Shown here one piece after another: positions 7,213-14,909 of a stretch of DNA of 34,814 nucleotides. This DNA comes from Gemmatimonadota bacterium (GTDB taxonomy: Bacteria; Gemmatimonadota; Gemmatimonadetes; Gemmatimonadales; GWC2-71-9), in NCBI GenBank assembly GCA_020351775.1, contig CP070666.1:3689792-3724605 (forward strand), in the 5' to 3' direction. The position numbers were made by a program, and so were the translations under genes. The stretch's first letter is position 1, and each line of letters begins with the position of its first letter. The notes under the pieces are model-generated. The model saw nothing but the letters and a program-made list of their open reading frames with translations, made no database searches and had not been told where the DNA came from.

Positions 7213-8739
7213 ATGATCTCATCGCGTCCCCCGACCCAAAGAGACGCGGCGAGCGACGGTCCCATACCTGAATTCGCAGAGCTGGATCAGGCAGCCAAGG
7301 CCAGCCTCAAGATCCTAGTCATCGATGATGAGCGGACGTTGCGGGAAAGCTGCCGCTCGTTCCTGGAAGCCGAGGGCTACAGCGTAGATGTGTGCGGCAA
7401 GGGATCGGAGGCCGTGGACCTGCTCCGGCGGCGAGTCTTCGACGTGGTCCTCATCGACCAGTATATGACCGAAGTCCCGGGTGAGGAGCTACTGCAGACC
7501 TGTCTGACCAAGAATCCCGAGACAGTCTGCATCGTGATGACGGGGAACCCGTCGGTCGAGGCGAGCTTTCGTGCCTTGCGTGGCGGTGCCTGGGACTACC
7601 TGCCCAAGCCGTTTGCTGCGACGCAGCTCCAGGTGTTGATAGGCCGCGCCGCGCACACGGTGCTGGTGGCCCGTGAGTCACGCCAGATGCACATGGCCGC
7701 CGCCCGGGAGTTTGGGCACAGCGACAAGATCACGGTGCTGGGAGTGGCTCCTGTCTTCAAGCGGGCGATCGAGCTGGCCCGGAAGGTGGCGCGCACCAAC
7801 GCGTCCGTGTTCTTGAACGGCGAGAGCGGAACCGGCAAGGAACTGATAGCCCAGTTCATCCACCACTACTCACGCCGGAGCAGCCGCCCGATGGTGGCCA
7901 TCAACTGCGCTGCGCTGCCCGAGGGGCTGTTGGAATCGGAGATGTTCGGGCATAGAAAAGGGGCCTTCACCGGCGCCGTGAGGGACAAGCCGGGCCTCCT
8001 CGAGACAGCCAACGGCGGCACCATGTTGCTCGATGAAGTCACCGAGATGTCCAAGCCAATTCAAGCCAAGTTGCTCCGCGTCATCCAGGACGGAGTGGTG
8101 CGACGGGTAGGCAGTGAATCGGTCGATGCTGTCGTCAATGTGCGCTTCATTGCAGCAACCAACCGGGACCCCAAGGAGGCCGCAGAGCAGGGTATCCTCA
8201 GAGAGGACCTGTTCTACCGACTGCGCGTGGTACCCATCGTGGTACCACCGTTACGCGAACGACACGTTGACATCCCCCTACTGGCCAACCATTTCCTGAG
8301 ACACTATTGGAGTCAACATCGCGATCCCGGCGAGCCGCACCCCGAGCTGGGAGACGGCGCAATCCAGGCATTGTGCGGTTATGCTTGGCCCGGCAACGTG
8401 CGCGAGCTGCAGAACCTGATCGAGCACATGGTGGTCCTGGCGGAACCGGGGGGCCAGATCCAGGCCGGCGACATACCTTTCATTGGTGGTGACGGTCACA
8501 GAATCGACGACGGTGGCCGGGTAACGTTGAGTTCGGTAACGGCTGAAGAGCCCTATCATCAAGCGCGTGACCGGGTGTTGGCAGACTTCGAGCGCACTTA
8601 TCTGACGGCGCTCGTCAACCGGGCGTCGGGCAACATGTCGAAAGCGGCGCGCCTGGCAGGCGTAGACAGAACCACGCTCTACCGCTTGATGGAGAAGCAT
8701 GGCCTTCAGCGCGAGACCATCATGATTGACGGCACATGA
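7213..8739 (+). CDS. NtrC-family sigma54-dependent response regulator (PrsR-like)
   Basis: A 508-aa cytoplasmic enhancer-binding protein that drives open-complex formation by RpoN RNA polymerase. The receiver domain is about 32-148, with D38/D39, phospho-acceptor D82 and K132. The AAA+ domain has Walker A GESGTGKE (203-210), the sigma54-contacting GAFTGA loop (250-255), Walker B MLLDEV (271-276) and the REDLFYRLRV arginine-finger region (330-339). A Fis-type helix-turn-helix is at about 473-497 (NMSKAARLAGVDRTTLYRLM). All catalytic motifs are intact. The ATG at 7213 is preceded by AGGGAGGAG; 26 codons upstream in the same frame lack such a site. It is followed after 41 bp by a histidine kinase, its likely partner. 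PrsR-type regulators are known to control EPS/PEP-CTERM genes through sigma54; the targets here are inferred from promoter matches. Confidence 0.93.
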   Translation: MISSRPPTQRDAASDGPIPEFAELDQAAKASLKILVIDDERTLRESCRSFLEAEGYSVDVCGKGSEAVDLLRRRVFDVVLIDQYMTEVPGEELLQTCLTKNPETVCIVMTGNPSVEASFRALRGGAWDYLPKPFAATQLQVLIGRAAHTVLVARESRQMHMAAAREFGHSDKITVLGVAPVFKRAIELARKVARTNASVFLNGESGTGKELIAQFIHHYSRRSSRPMVAINCAALPEGLLESEMFGHRKGAFTGAVRDKPGLLETANGGTMLLDEVTEMSKPIQAKLLRVIQDGVVRRVGSESVDAVVNVRFIAATNRDPKEAAEQGILREDLFYRLRVVPIVVPPLRERHVDIPLLANHFLRHYWSQHRDPGEPHPELGDGAIQALCGYAWPGNVRELQNLIEHMVVLAEPGGQIQAGDIPFIGGDGHRIDDGGRVTLSSVTAEEPYHQARDRVLADFERTYLTALVNRASGNMSKAARLAGVDRTTLYRLMEKHGLQRETIMIDGT

Positions 8740-8780
8740 TGCAGCGGATCAACCCTTGAACTACGTTTGAAGGGGCGGCG

Positions 8781-9884
8781 ATGGACTGGGAGCCGAGCGG
8801 GAGTGCGGAGCTGTTAACGGCGGCGGACAGGGAAGGGATGACTTCGGAAGAGACAACCCTCAGATACCTGAGAAGAGCAGCCGACCGGGTTCTGGCCACG
8901 GGGCGCGCCCGGGCTCCGGCTTACCCCGATGCAGCCGAGCTGCTCGATTCCCTCCTCAGACAAGCGGGCAACGAGTCCACCGCTCCGAGCTTTGACACCC
9001 GGCTCAAGACCCCGCAGGGCAGGCGGCTGTTGGACTCGCTGCGCCGAGAGATCCTGAGCCAGTTCTCGCACGCTGCCGCCGAGAAGAACGCGGGCCAGAT
9101 CTTGGCGACCCTGGAGGCGCTGGAGCAGCTGCACATCGCGGTCGACCAGGACTCGGAACGTGATATGGTCAGCCAGCTTTCGGGGCCCGACGGACTGGAT
9201 CTGGCCGTCGAGGTCGCCCACGATCTACGATCGCCGCTCACGTCGATCCTGTTTCTCGCCGAGACCTTGCAGCGGCGCCAAAGCGGAGACGTAAACGAAC
9301 TGCAGCACCGGCAGCTCGGTCTGATCTACAGCGCGGCGCTGCGCCTCTCCACAGTCACCAGCAACGTGATCGAGCTGGCGCGCGGTGGTAGCCGCCTGTC
9401 CGATGACGAGCCGTCCCCGTTCTCAGTGTCGGACATACTGGAATCGGTGCACGACATAGTACACCCGATGGCAGAAGAGAAGGGCTTGATCATCCGATTG
9501 CTGCCACCGGTGAGCGATCACCGGCTGGGACATCCACACGCCTTGTCACGGGTGCTGCTCAATCTGACGACCAACGCGCTCAAGTTCACCGAGGAGGGCT
9601 TCGTCGAAATCGTCACCAAGGAGACGAGCCTCAACGCGATCGAGTTCTCGGTGAGAGACACCGGACCGGGGATGAAGGCCCAGGCGTTGGCCACGCTGTA
9701 CCAGCCGTTTCGACCGCGCCAGTCCGGGGGTGGTGAGGGGTACGCCTTCTCGGGCACGGGCCTGGGCCTGGCTCTGTCACGCAAGCTGGTCGAAGCGATG
9801 GGCTCGGAGCTGAGAGTCGAGACCCGACCCGGCTGGGGCACACGGTTCTACTTCAACCTGGAGTTGAGGCCCGCCGGTCCCTGA
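8781..9884 (+). CDS. Soluble sensor histidine kinase
   Basis: A 367-aa kinase with HisKA and HATPase domains. The H-box is VAHDLRSPLTS with H147, the N-box NLTTNALKF with N265, the G1 box DTGPGM (293-298) and the G2 box GTGLGL (325-330). The N-terminal about 135 residues show no membrane segment, signal peptide or PAS/GAF signature that I recognise, so the kinase is predicted cytoplasmic and its input is unknown. This differs from PrsK kinases of XrtA loci, which are multi-pass membrane proteins. The ATG at 8781 has AAGGGG upstream; a short CCCTT/AAGGG inverted repeat (8757-8775) could partly pair with it. It probably phosphorylates the activator encoded immediately upstream. Confidence 0.9.
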   Translation: MDWEPSGSAELLTAADREGMTSEETTLRYLRRAADRVLATGRARAPAYPDAAELLDSLLRQAGNESTAPSFDTRLKTPQGRRLLDSLRREILSQFSHAAAEKNAGQILATLEALEQLHIAVDQDSERDMVSQLSGPDGLDLAVEVAHDLRSPLTSILFLAETLQRRQSGDVNELQHRQLGLIYSAALRLSTVTSNVIELARGGSRLSDDEPSPFSVSDILESVHDIVHPMAEEKGLIIRLLPPVSDHRLGHPHALSRVLLNLTTNALKFTEEGFVEIVTKETSLNAIEFSVRDTGPGMKAQALATLYQPFRPRQSGGGEGYAFSGTGLGLALSRKLVEAMGSELRVETRPGWGTRFYFNLELRPAGP

Positions 9885-10033
9885 TCCGGCCGACCCCGGC
9901 GCACGGGTTACTGTCGCGGACCACCCACAGTAGCTGTCCACCCACCACAGGCAATGCGCCGCACCGGCACAGAGCCACCATCGTAAGTATCCGTCAAACA
10001 ACAACTTAACCGTGAGACCCTGAGGATTGCTTC

Positions 10034-10049
10034 GCGCACGCCGCTTGCA
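10034..10049 (+). promoter_or_regulatory. Weak sigma54-like element before the sugar transferase
   Basis: GCGCACGCCGCTTGCA has CACG and a perfect TTGCA at the right spacing, but the -25 G of the conserved GG is C. It lies about 70 bp before the GTG at 10118. I see nothing else in the 233-bp gap 9885-10117. Confidence 0.3.
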
Positions 10050-10117
10050 CTTGTCGAGCGCGATCGGTCGTGGACTGTCCATGAACTGGTGAATCCCATA
10101 TTGACGAACGGAGCAGT

Positions 10118-10858
10118 GTGAGATCAGCCGAATCCGGGCGTACACCCGGCACAGAATCCCAACCGCATCATCCGACTCATAGAATAGCCGCGGGTTTGTT
10201 GGGTGAGGCATCCCGGCGGACCCTCAACGTAAGCTTCGCCCTGGTGGCGGCGGTCGTCACCATACCGCTGATGATCGTCATCGCCCTCTTGATCAAGCTC
10301 TCGTCGAAGGGCCCGATCATCTATGCCCAGACCCGGGTGGGCGTCAACCGCCGGAGTGGCCGTGAACGGAGGGCAAAGTCGCGCGGCAGGCTGAACTCGC
10401 GTCGGTGGAGAAACCAGGGCGGCAGACCGTTCACGATCTACAAGTTTCGGACGATGTATGTGTCGGAGCAGGGCAGACGCGGCCAAGTGTGGGCCAAGCC
10501 TGGTGACCCCCGCATCACGCCTGTGGGTCGGTTCCTGCGGCGGTACCGGTTAGATGAATTGCCGCAGCTCATCAACGTGCTGCTGGGTGATATGAACCTG
10601 GTGGGTCCCAGACCCGAGCAGCCTGAGATCTTTGCCTACCTGAGCAACGTCATAGAGCATTACGCTGAAAGACAGCGTGTCCTGCCGGGGATCACTGGCT
10701 GGGCCCAGGTCAACCATCACTATGATACGAGCGAGCACGATGTGAGACGCAAGGTCGCGCTCGATCTCGAATACATCAGGCGACGATCACCCGCGGAGGA
10801 TCTCAAGATCATGGCCCGGACGGTGCCGGTCATGGTGCTCAAGCGAGGCGCATTGTAG
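10118..10858 (+). CDS. Undecaprenyl-phosphate sugar-1-phosphate transferase (initiating)
   Basis: A 246-aa bacterial sugar transferase (WcaJ/PglC superfamily) that transfers a sugar-1-phosphate from a nucleotide sugar to undecaprenyl phosphate, starting repeat-unit assembly at the inner membrane. It has one membrane hairpin/helix at about 36-60, like the minimal monotopic enzymes. Family motifs are KFRTM (109-113), DELPQLINVLLGDMNLVGPRPE (146-167) and GITGWAQVN (191-199). There is an unusual Arg-rich insertion (about 78-103) between TRVGVNR and RPFTIYKF, where classical enzymes read directly through. The start is GTG at 10118. The neighbours are the two-component system upstream and a GT4 gene convergent downstream. 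Confidence 0.93.
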   Translation: MRSAESGRTPGTESQPHHPTHRIAAGLLGEASRRTLNVSFALVAAVVTIPLMIVIALLIKLSSKGPIIYAQTRVGVNRRSGRERRAKSRGRLNSRRWRNQGGRPFTIYKFRTMYVSEQGRRGQVWAKPGDPRITPVGRFLRRYRLDELPQLINVLLGDMNLVGPRPEQPEIFAYLSNVIEHYAERQRVLPGITGWAQVNHHYDTSEHDVRRKVALDLEYIRRRSPAEDLKIMARTVPVMVLKRGAL

Positions 10859-10899
10859 CACCAGATCGCAGCATTACCGCCGGGCTCATGCAATCAAGC

Positions 10900-10934
10900 A
10901 GCGCCGGTCCCGAAGAAGCTAAGGGGCCGGCGCT
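10900..10934. terminator. Strong hairpin between convergent genes
   Basis: AGCGCCGGTCCC (10900-10911) pairs with GGGGCCGGCGCT (10923-10934) as a 12-bp stem with one G-U pair and an 11-nt loop. It lies in the 113-bp gap between the convergent sugar transferase and GT4 genes. No T-tract follows on either side, so intrinsic termination may be weak, but the position fits a bidirectional terminator. Confidence 0.55.
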
Positions 10935-10971
10935 CTGTCGTAGTGAGTAGCTCGGCAGCTCGCTTATGCAG

Positions 10972-12114
10972 TCAACGCCGGGCGCGCTGCCGCATCGCCC
11001 ACCGATAGGTTTCGTCGATCCGGTCGAGCCACGCTTCGGACCCGAACTGCGCTCGGACCCAATCGGAGGCCTGTCGGGCAACTGCGACTGCACGCGCTCC
11101 GTCAGCCAGCGTCCGATCAATGGCCGCAGCCAGCGCACCAGGGTCCTCCGACGGCACCAGCTGTACGAACTTGCCGTTGGCGGTGGCAGCCGGGACATCG
11201 CCGACGGCGGTCGCCACCACCGGAATCGCGGCGCTCATCGCCTCCAGCAGACTGATTGGTAGGCCTTCGGTGCGCGAGCTGAGAACCACCACGTCGAACG
11301 CCGACAGCAATTCACCAGCGTTCGGGATCGCGCCGGTCATCCGCACGCGGTCCTCCAGACCCAGCTCGCGGACGGCCAGTTCGACGCTCCCTCGCTCGCG
11401 CCCATCACCGATCACGGCCGCCTGGACTCCGCGCTGCTGCAGGCGGCTTAGCGCCTGCACGAACAGGTCCGGTCCCTTCTCGGGTTCCACGCGGCCGATC
11501 CACCCCACCGCTGCCCCAGCCTGCTCCAGTCCGAGCTTGGCTCGGGCCTCAGCTCGAGAAACCAGCGGCAACGGCAGGAACGCGTTCTGTACCAGCCTCA
11601 CCCTCTCGCCCGACACCCCGCTACGCCGGAGGCGGCTCTCCAGCTGGGCGGATACCGCAATGACCGAGTCGAACCGCCGCAGGGTCCGACGGTCGAGCCA
11701 CTCGTAGCAGCGATTCTTAAGCCCACCACCCGTGAAGCCATGTGCCGTGGCCACCATAGCCGGCGGTAGGCCCTTGAGCGCAAGGCGCCCCAGCACATCG
11801 GCCCGGTAGGCGTGACAATGCACGACATCGGGCCGCATCTGTCGCACCCAGTGGCGAATAGCCTTGATCTCCGTGAAATAGCCCCGTAGGGTCGCGCGGC
11901 ACGTATACGTGGAGATCCGTCGCGAGCGCAAGGCCGTCACCAACCACGGATCCGGACCGTCGGGATCCAACAAAGCGAGCACCCCAACCGATTGGCCGCG
12001 ATCCTGCTGACCCACCGCACTGTCGTGTACTACCCGCTCGGCGCCCCCCATCGCATTGGGCGCGATGGCGTGGAGAATGCGCTGCGGTTCGCCTGAAGTG
12101 ACCGGCTCTGTCAT
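10972..12114 (-). CDS. Family 4 glycosyltransferase
   Basis: A 380-aa GT-B fold retaining glycosyltransferase acting on the cytoplasmic face on lipid-linked sugar. The N-terminal half opens ILHAIAPNAMGGAERVV (acceptor site) and contains the DVVHCHAYRADVLG segment. The C-terminal half has GRVEPEKGPDLFVQAL and the nucleotide-binding EGLPISLLEAMSAAIPVVAT (E-x7-E) motif. The ATG at 12114 is chosen because GAGGTG stands 3 bp before it and the family N-terminus begins right after; the frame stays open upstream to 12291 but is not family-like. It stands alone on the minus strand. It resembles GT4 enzymes of XrtA-type loci; donor and acceptor cannot be told from sequence. Confidence 0.88.
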   Translation of the reverse strand: MTEPVTSGEPQRILHAIAPNAMGGAERVVHDSAVGQQDRGQSVGVLALLDPDGPDPWLVTALRSRRISTYTCRATLRGYFTEIKAIRHWVRQMRPDVVHCHAYRADVLGRLALKGLPPAMVATAHGFTGGGLKNRCYEWLDRRTLRRFDSVIAVSAQLESRLRRSGVSGERVRLVQNAFLPLPLVSRAEARAKLGLEQAGAAVGWIGRVEPEKGPDLFVQALSRLQQRGVQAAVIGDGRERGSVELAVRELGLEDRVRMTGAIPNAGELLSAFDVVVLSSRTEGLPISLLEAMSAAIPVVATAVGDVPAATANGKFVQLVPSEDPGALAAAIDRTLADGARAVAVARQASDWVRAQFGSEAWLDRIDETYRWAMRQRARR

Positions 12115-12129
12115 CGTCACCTCGAACTT

Positions 12130-12145
12130 AGCAAGTACAGGGCCC
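12130..12145 (-). promoter_or_regulatory. Sigma54-like element very close to the GT4 start
   Basis: The minus strand reads GGGCCCTGTACTTGCT, with GGC and TTGCT at correct spacing, almost the same as the BY-kinase promoter. The predicted transcription start (about 12119) falls inside the Shine-Dalgarno of the ATG at 12114. It would therefore give an almost leaderless message, or the match is fortuitous. Confidence 0.35.
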
Positions 12146-12365
12146 CGAAACACGGTCCTCCGGTCCGCGGTGCTGCACCAGTGCTCTCCGACCGCAGCGC
12201 TAGGGAAGCGACCCCTGTGCGACATCAAACACGCCCCGCCGGCCTGGCGGCCGGGTCGGCCCATGTCTTGCTCACGCAACACTGGCGCCACTTCAGTACC
12301 CGGTCGTATGCTTGTGCACGGGACGTGACGACCCGAGCACTGCGGTCACCGCCTGGCGGGCCGGA

Positions 12366-12381
12366 AGGCGTCGATCTTGCA
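12366..12381 (+). promoter_or_regulatory. Candidate sigma54 promoter for the polymerase-deacetylase unit
   Basis: AGGCGTCGATCTTGCA has GGC and a perfect TTGCA with GG-N10-GC spacing. The predicted leader is about 145 nt before the ATG at 12538. Confidence 0.5.
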
Positions 12382-12537
12382 TGAGTCGTGACAGCCGGTG
12401 AGCGCCTCACCCGAGGTTACCCGGCACCGTGTGCAAGCGGCGTCACCGATCGGCAGCCATGCAGTTTGCACGGCTAATCGCCGATGGCCCGGCCGCCCGG
12501 TGGCAGCTGCTGGAAAGGACCTGGATAGAGGGCAAGA

Positions 12538-13950
12538 ATGACATCTGCGACTTATCCCGCCACGAAGCGGAGCGGTCGTGCTCGCGCGGTGACAGCCGTC
12601 CGGGGAGTGATACCCACCTTCGACCCGATACGCTTGGGGCTGTTCGTCCTGACAGTGCTGACAGTGAGCCGTGTGCACCAGCATTTTGGCTTCCTCGCCC
12701 AGCTACGGCCGGCAATGTTGCTCGTGGCCCTCACCCTGTTCTTCGCCCTCCTCAATCCCAATGAACTCGTCCGGGGAAGTCTGCTGCGAACCTGGCCGGC
12801 CAAGGTGGTGCTCGCCCTCGCCATTGCAGCGTGCATCTCGGTCCCGTCTGCGATCGCATTGGGGCAGTCGGGACGCTATGTCATAGAGAGCTACTCCAAG
12901 GTGATTGTCTTCGCATTCCTGCTGATCGCCGCTACTAGGAGCGTGCGTGATCTGGCCACGTTCGTGTGGGGGTATGTTGTCGGATGTGCGGTGCTGTCTT
13001 GGCTTGCGCTGTTCGTATTCGGGCTGGAACAAGACGATGGTGCTACGTTCCGCCTCAACGATCTCCACACGTTCGATGCGAATGACGCCGGGTGTGTGCT
13101 GATGATCGGGATCGCACTGACACTGCTGCTGATCCAGGCCTCCAAGGGTCACGGTCGGTGGATGGCGGCACTCGTGCTCGTCGCGATGGGAGCAACGCTC
13201 GCCAGAACGGGATCCCGCGGCGCATTCGTGGCCGCCATCATGCTCGGGGTGTACCTGTTGGTGATGCTGAACAACATCTCGATCGTGAAGCGTCTTGCGT
13301 TTCTGAGTGTAGTCGCTGCAGCGCTTGTGGTGTCGGCTCCCCAAGGGTACTGGGAGCGAATGCTGACGATCGCAAGGCCCACCCAAGACTACAATTGGTC
13401 GGACGTGAACGGCCGGGTGGAGGTTGCCAAACGAGGTTTGCGTTACATGCTGGACCACCCGTTCACCGGCGTGGGAATCAGCAATTTCCCGGTGGCTGAG
13501 GGCACCATCTCAGAGAAGGCCAGAACCCGGGTGGCTGGCACCGGAATCCGCTGGGCGGCAGCACACAACACATACGTGCAGATCGGTGCCGAACTGGGTA
13601 TCCCGGGTCTGGCGCTGTGGCTGATTCTGATCTTCGGCGGGATGCTCGCCATGCATCGGCTGCGATCACGCTTGCCGAAAACCTGGATCCGGGGCGATCC
13701 CGAGGAGCGATTTCTCTACCTGACGGCGCTCTACCTGCCGGTAGCTCTGGTGGGTTTCGCGGCAGCCTCATTCTTCGTGTCGTTTGCCTACTTGGACCCG
13801 ATCTACATCGTCGCAGCGCTGATGGCCGGTCTCTATGTTTCGGCGGAAGCCAAGCTGAAGACGTTACCCCAGTCCGCCGTACCGCCGGCGCCCGGCAAGG
13901 GACTGGCAAGACGGATCCGAAACGCACAACCCGCCCCGACCCACAGCTAG
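12538..13950 (+). CDS. Wzy/O-antigen-ligase-like EPS polymerase
   Basis: A 470-aa integral inner-membrane protein with about ten to twelve predicted helices, of the O-antigen ligase/polymerase family that joins undecaprenyl-linked repeat units in the periplasm. Supporting motifs are GATLARTGSRGAFVA (the TGSRG turn of the family), the large periplasmic loop holding GRVEVAKRGLRYMLDHPFTGVG, and HNTYVQIGAELGIPGL, the hallmark of the Wzy_C region. The N-terminal about 25 residues are basic and cytoplasmic. The start ATG has GAGGG upstream. The stop overlaps the start of the next gene (TAGTG), so the deacetylase is translationally coupled. Polymerase rather than ligase is inferred from the EPS context. 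Confidence 0.9.
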   Translation: MTSATYPATKRSGRARAVTAVRGVIPTFDPIRLGLFVLTVLTVSRVHQHFGFLAQLRPAMLLVALTLFFALLNPNELVRGSLLRTWPAKVVLALAIAACISVPSAIALGQSGRYVIESYSKVIVFAFLLIAATRSVRDLATFVWGYVVGCAVLSWLALFVFGLEQDDGATFRLNDLHTFDANDAGCVLMIGIALTLLLIQASKGHGRWMAALVLVAMGATLARTGSRGAFVAAIMLGVYLLVMLNNISIVKRLAFLSVVAAALVVSAPQGYWERMLTIARPTQDYNWSDVNGRVEVAKRGLRYMLDHPFTGVGISNFPVAEGTISEKARTRVAGTGIRWAAAHNTYVQIGAELGIPGLALWLILIFGGMLAMHRLRSRLPKTWIRGDPEERFLYLTALYLPVALVGFAAASFFVSFAYLDPIYIVAALMAGLYVSAEAKLKTLPQSAVPPAPGKGLARRIRNAQPAPTHS

Positions 13951-14843
13951 TGAAGGCGGCAATCGAAGCCGTGCTAGTGCACGGCGGCGTGGCCCACCTA
14001 GCACGCCGACTGCACAGAAATCGCACACTCGTCCTGGCCTACCACAACATCGTACCTCACGGTGAGCCGGTCGTAGGTGATCGCTCACTCCATCTACCGC
14101 AACGCCAGTTCGCCGCGCAGCTCGATCTGCTCGTCGAGCTCTGTGATGTGATCCCATTGAACTCGGTGCTGGAGCACGGGGGTCGGGGCAAACGACCCCG
14201 AGTCGCGATCACGTTCGACGATGCCTATCGCGGCACCGTTACGGTAGGGGTTAGCGAACTCGTGAGGCGGGGACTCCCCGCAGCCATCTTCGTGGTTCCC
14301 GCGTTTGTGGGAGGAGGCGCATTCTGGTGGGACGATTTGCTACCGCTGGTAGCCGATGACGCCAGTGACTTCCGCCAGCGGGCGCTCGACGAGTTCGCTG
14401 GCAGGGACGCAACGATCAGGGCTTGGGGTGCGGCTCGGCTCCAAGCCCCACCCCTCCCCCGGCACGCCGTCCCAGCCAGCGAGACGGAACTGCGTGAGGC
14501 CGTCGCACAGACCGGCATCACGCTGGCCTCGCACACGTGGAGCCACCCCAATCTGACACGGCTGAATCGTGAGGCCGTGGCAGCTGAGCTGACGCGGCCC
14601 CTGGAGTGGCTGAAACACCGATTCGAAGACGTGATTCCCTGGCTCGCCTATCCCTATGGATTGGCATCGCCGATGGTCGGGCGCGCCGCCTCCGAGGCCG
14701 GTTACCGTGGCGCATTCCGAGTGAGCGGCGGCTGGCTGCCGAAGATGGATCCAGATGCATTCGCCCTGCCGCGGCTGAACATCCCGGCGGGTGTGTCATC
14801 GCACGGGTTCGCACTACGCCTGGGCGGGCTGTTGGGTCGCTGA
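13950..14843 (+). CDS. Polysaccharide deacetylase (NodB/CE4 family)
   Basis: A 297-aa carbohydrate esterase family 4 protein, likely removing N- or O-acetyl groups from the polymer or its repeat unit. The NodB motifs are present: ITFDDAYRG with D90/D91, and SHTWSHPNL with metal-binding H195 and H199. A YHNI segment (31-34) is typical of the deacetylase N-terminus. No clear signal peptide is seen, so location is uncertain. The GTG at 13950 overlaps the polymerase stop as TAGTG; the same frame is open further upstream but only inside the polymerase gene. It is the last gene of this unit and convergent with the VanZ-like gene. Confidence 0.85.
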   Translation: MKAAIEAVLVHGGVAHLARRLHRNRTLVLAYHNIVPHGEPVVGDRSLHLPQRQFAAQLDLLVELCDVIPLNSVLEHGGRGKRPRVAITFDDAYRGTVTVGVSELVRRGLPAAIFVVPAFVGGGAFWWDDLLPLVADDASDFRQRALDEFAGRDATIRAWGAARLQAPPLPRHAVPASETELREAVAQTGITLASHTWSHPNLTRLNREAVAAELTRPLEWLKHRFEDVIPWLAYPYGLASPMVGRAASEAGYRGAFRVSGGWLPKMDPDAFALPRLNIPAGVSSHGFALRLGGLLGR

Positions 14844-14909
14844 TCTGCTCAGCCGAGCACGAACAATAAGCCGGACCGTTGCCACATCGGCCGTACCAGC
14901 ACGGGGACG

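Larger units (their letters stand above)
12115..12537. other. Divergent control region between the GT4 and polymerase genes (about 420 bp)
   Basis: No gene. It contains sigma54-like elements facing both ways (12130-12145 minus and 12366-12381 plus). It also has a TTGC-TCAC-GCAA inverted repeat (12268-12279) that shares its right half, ACGCAACA, with the dyad at 31473-31490. Confidence 0.45.

Noticed and set aside
12421..12436. CCGGCACCGTGTGCAA before the polymerase as a sigma54 promoter
   Set aside because: The GG-GC spacing is 2 bp too short; the element at 12366-12381 fits.
12703..13458. Minus-strand frame of 251 codons opposite the polymerase
   Set aside because: His/Gln-rich shadow translation of a membrane protein gene; no ribosome-binding site or recognisable motif.
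13617..13949. N-terminal extension of the deacetylase frame inside the polymerase gene
   Set aside because: The stretch is an out-of-frame shadow of the polymerase; the GTG at 13950 overlapping the TAG is a standard coupled start.
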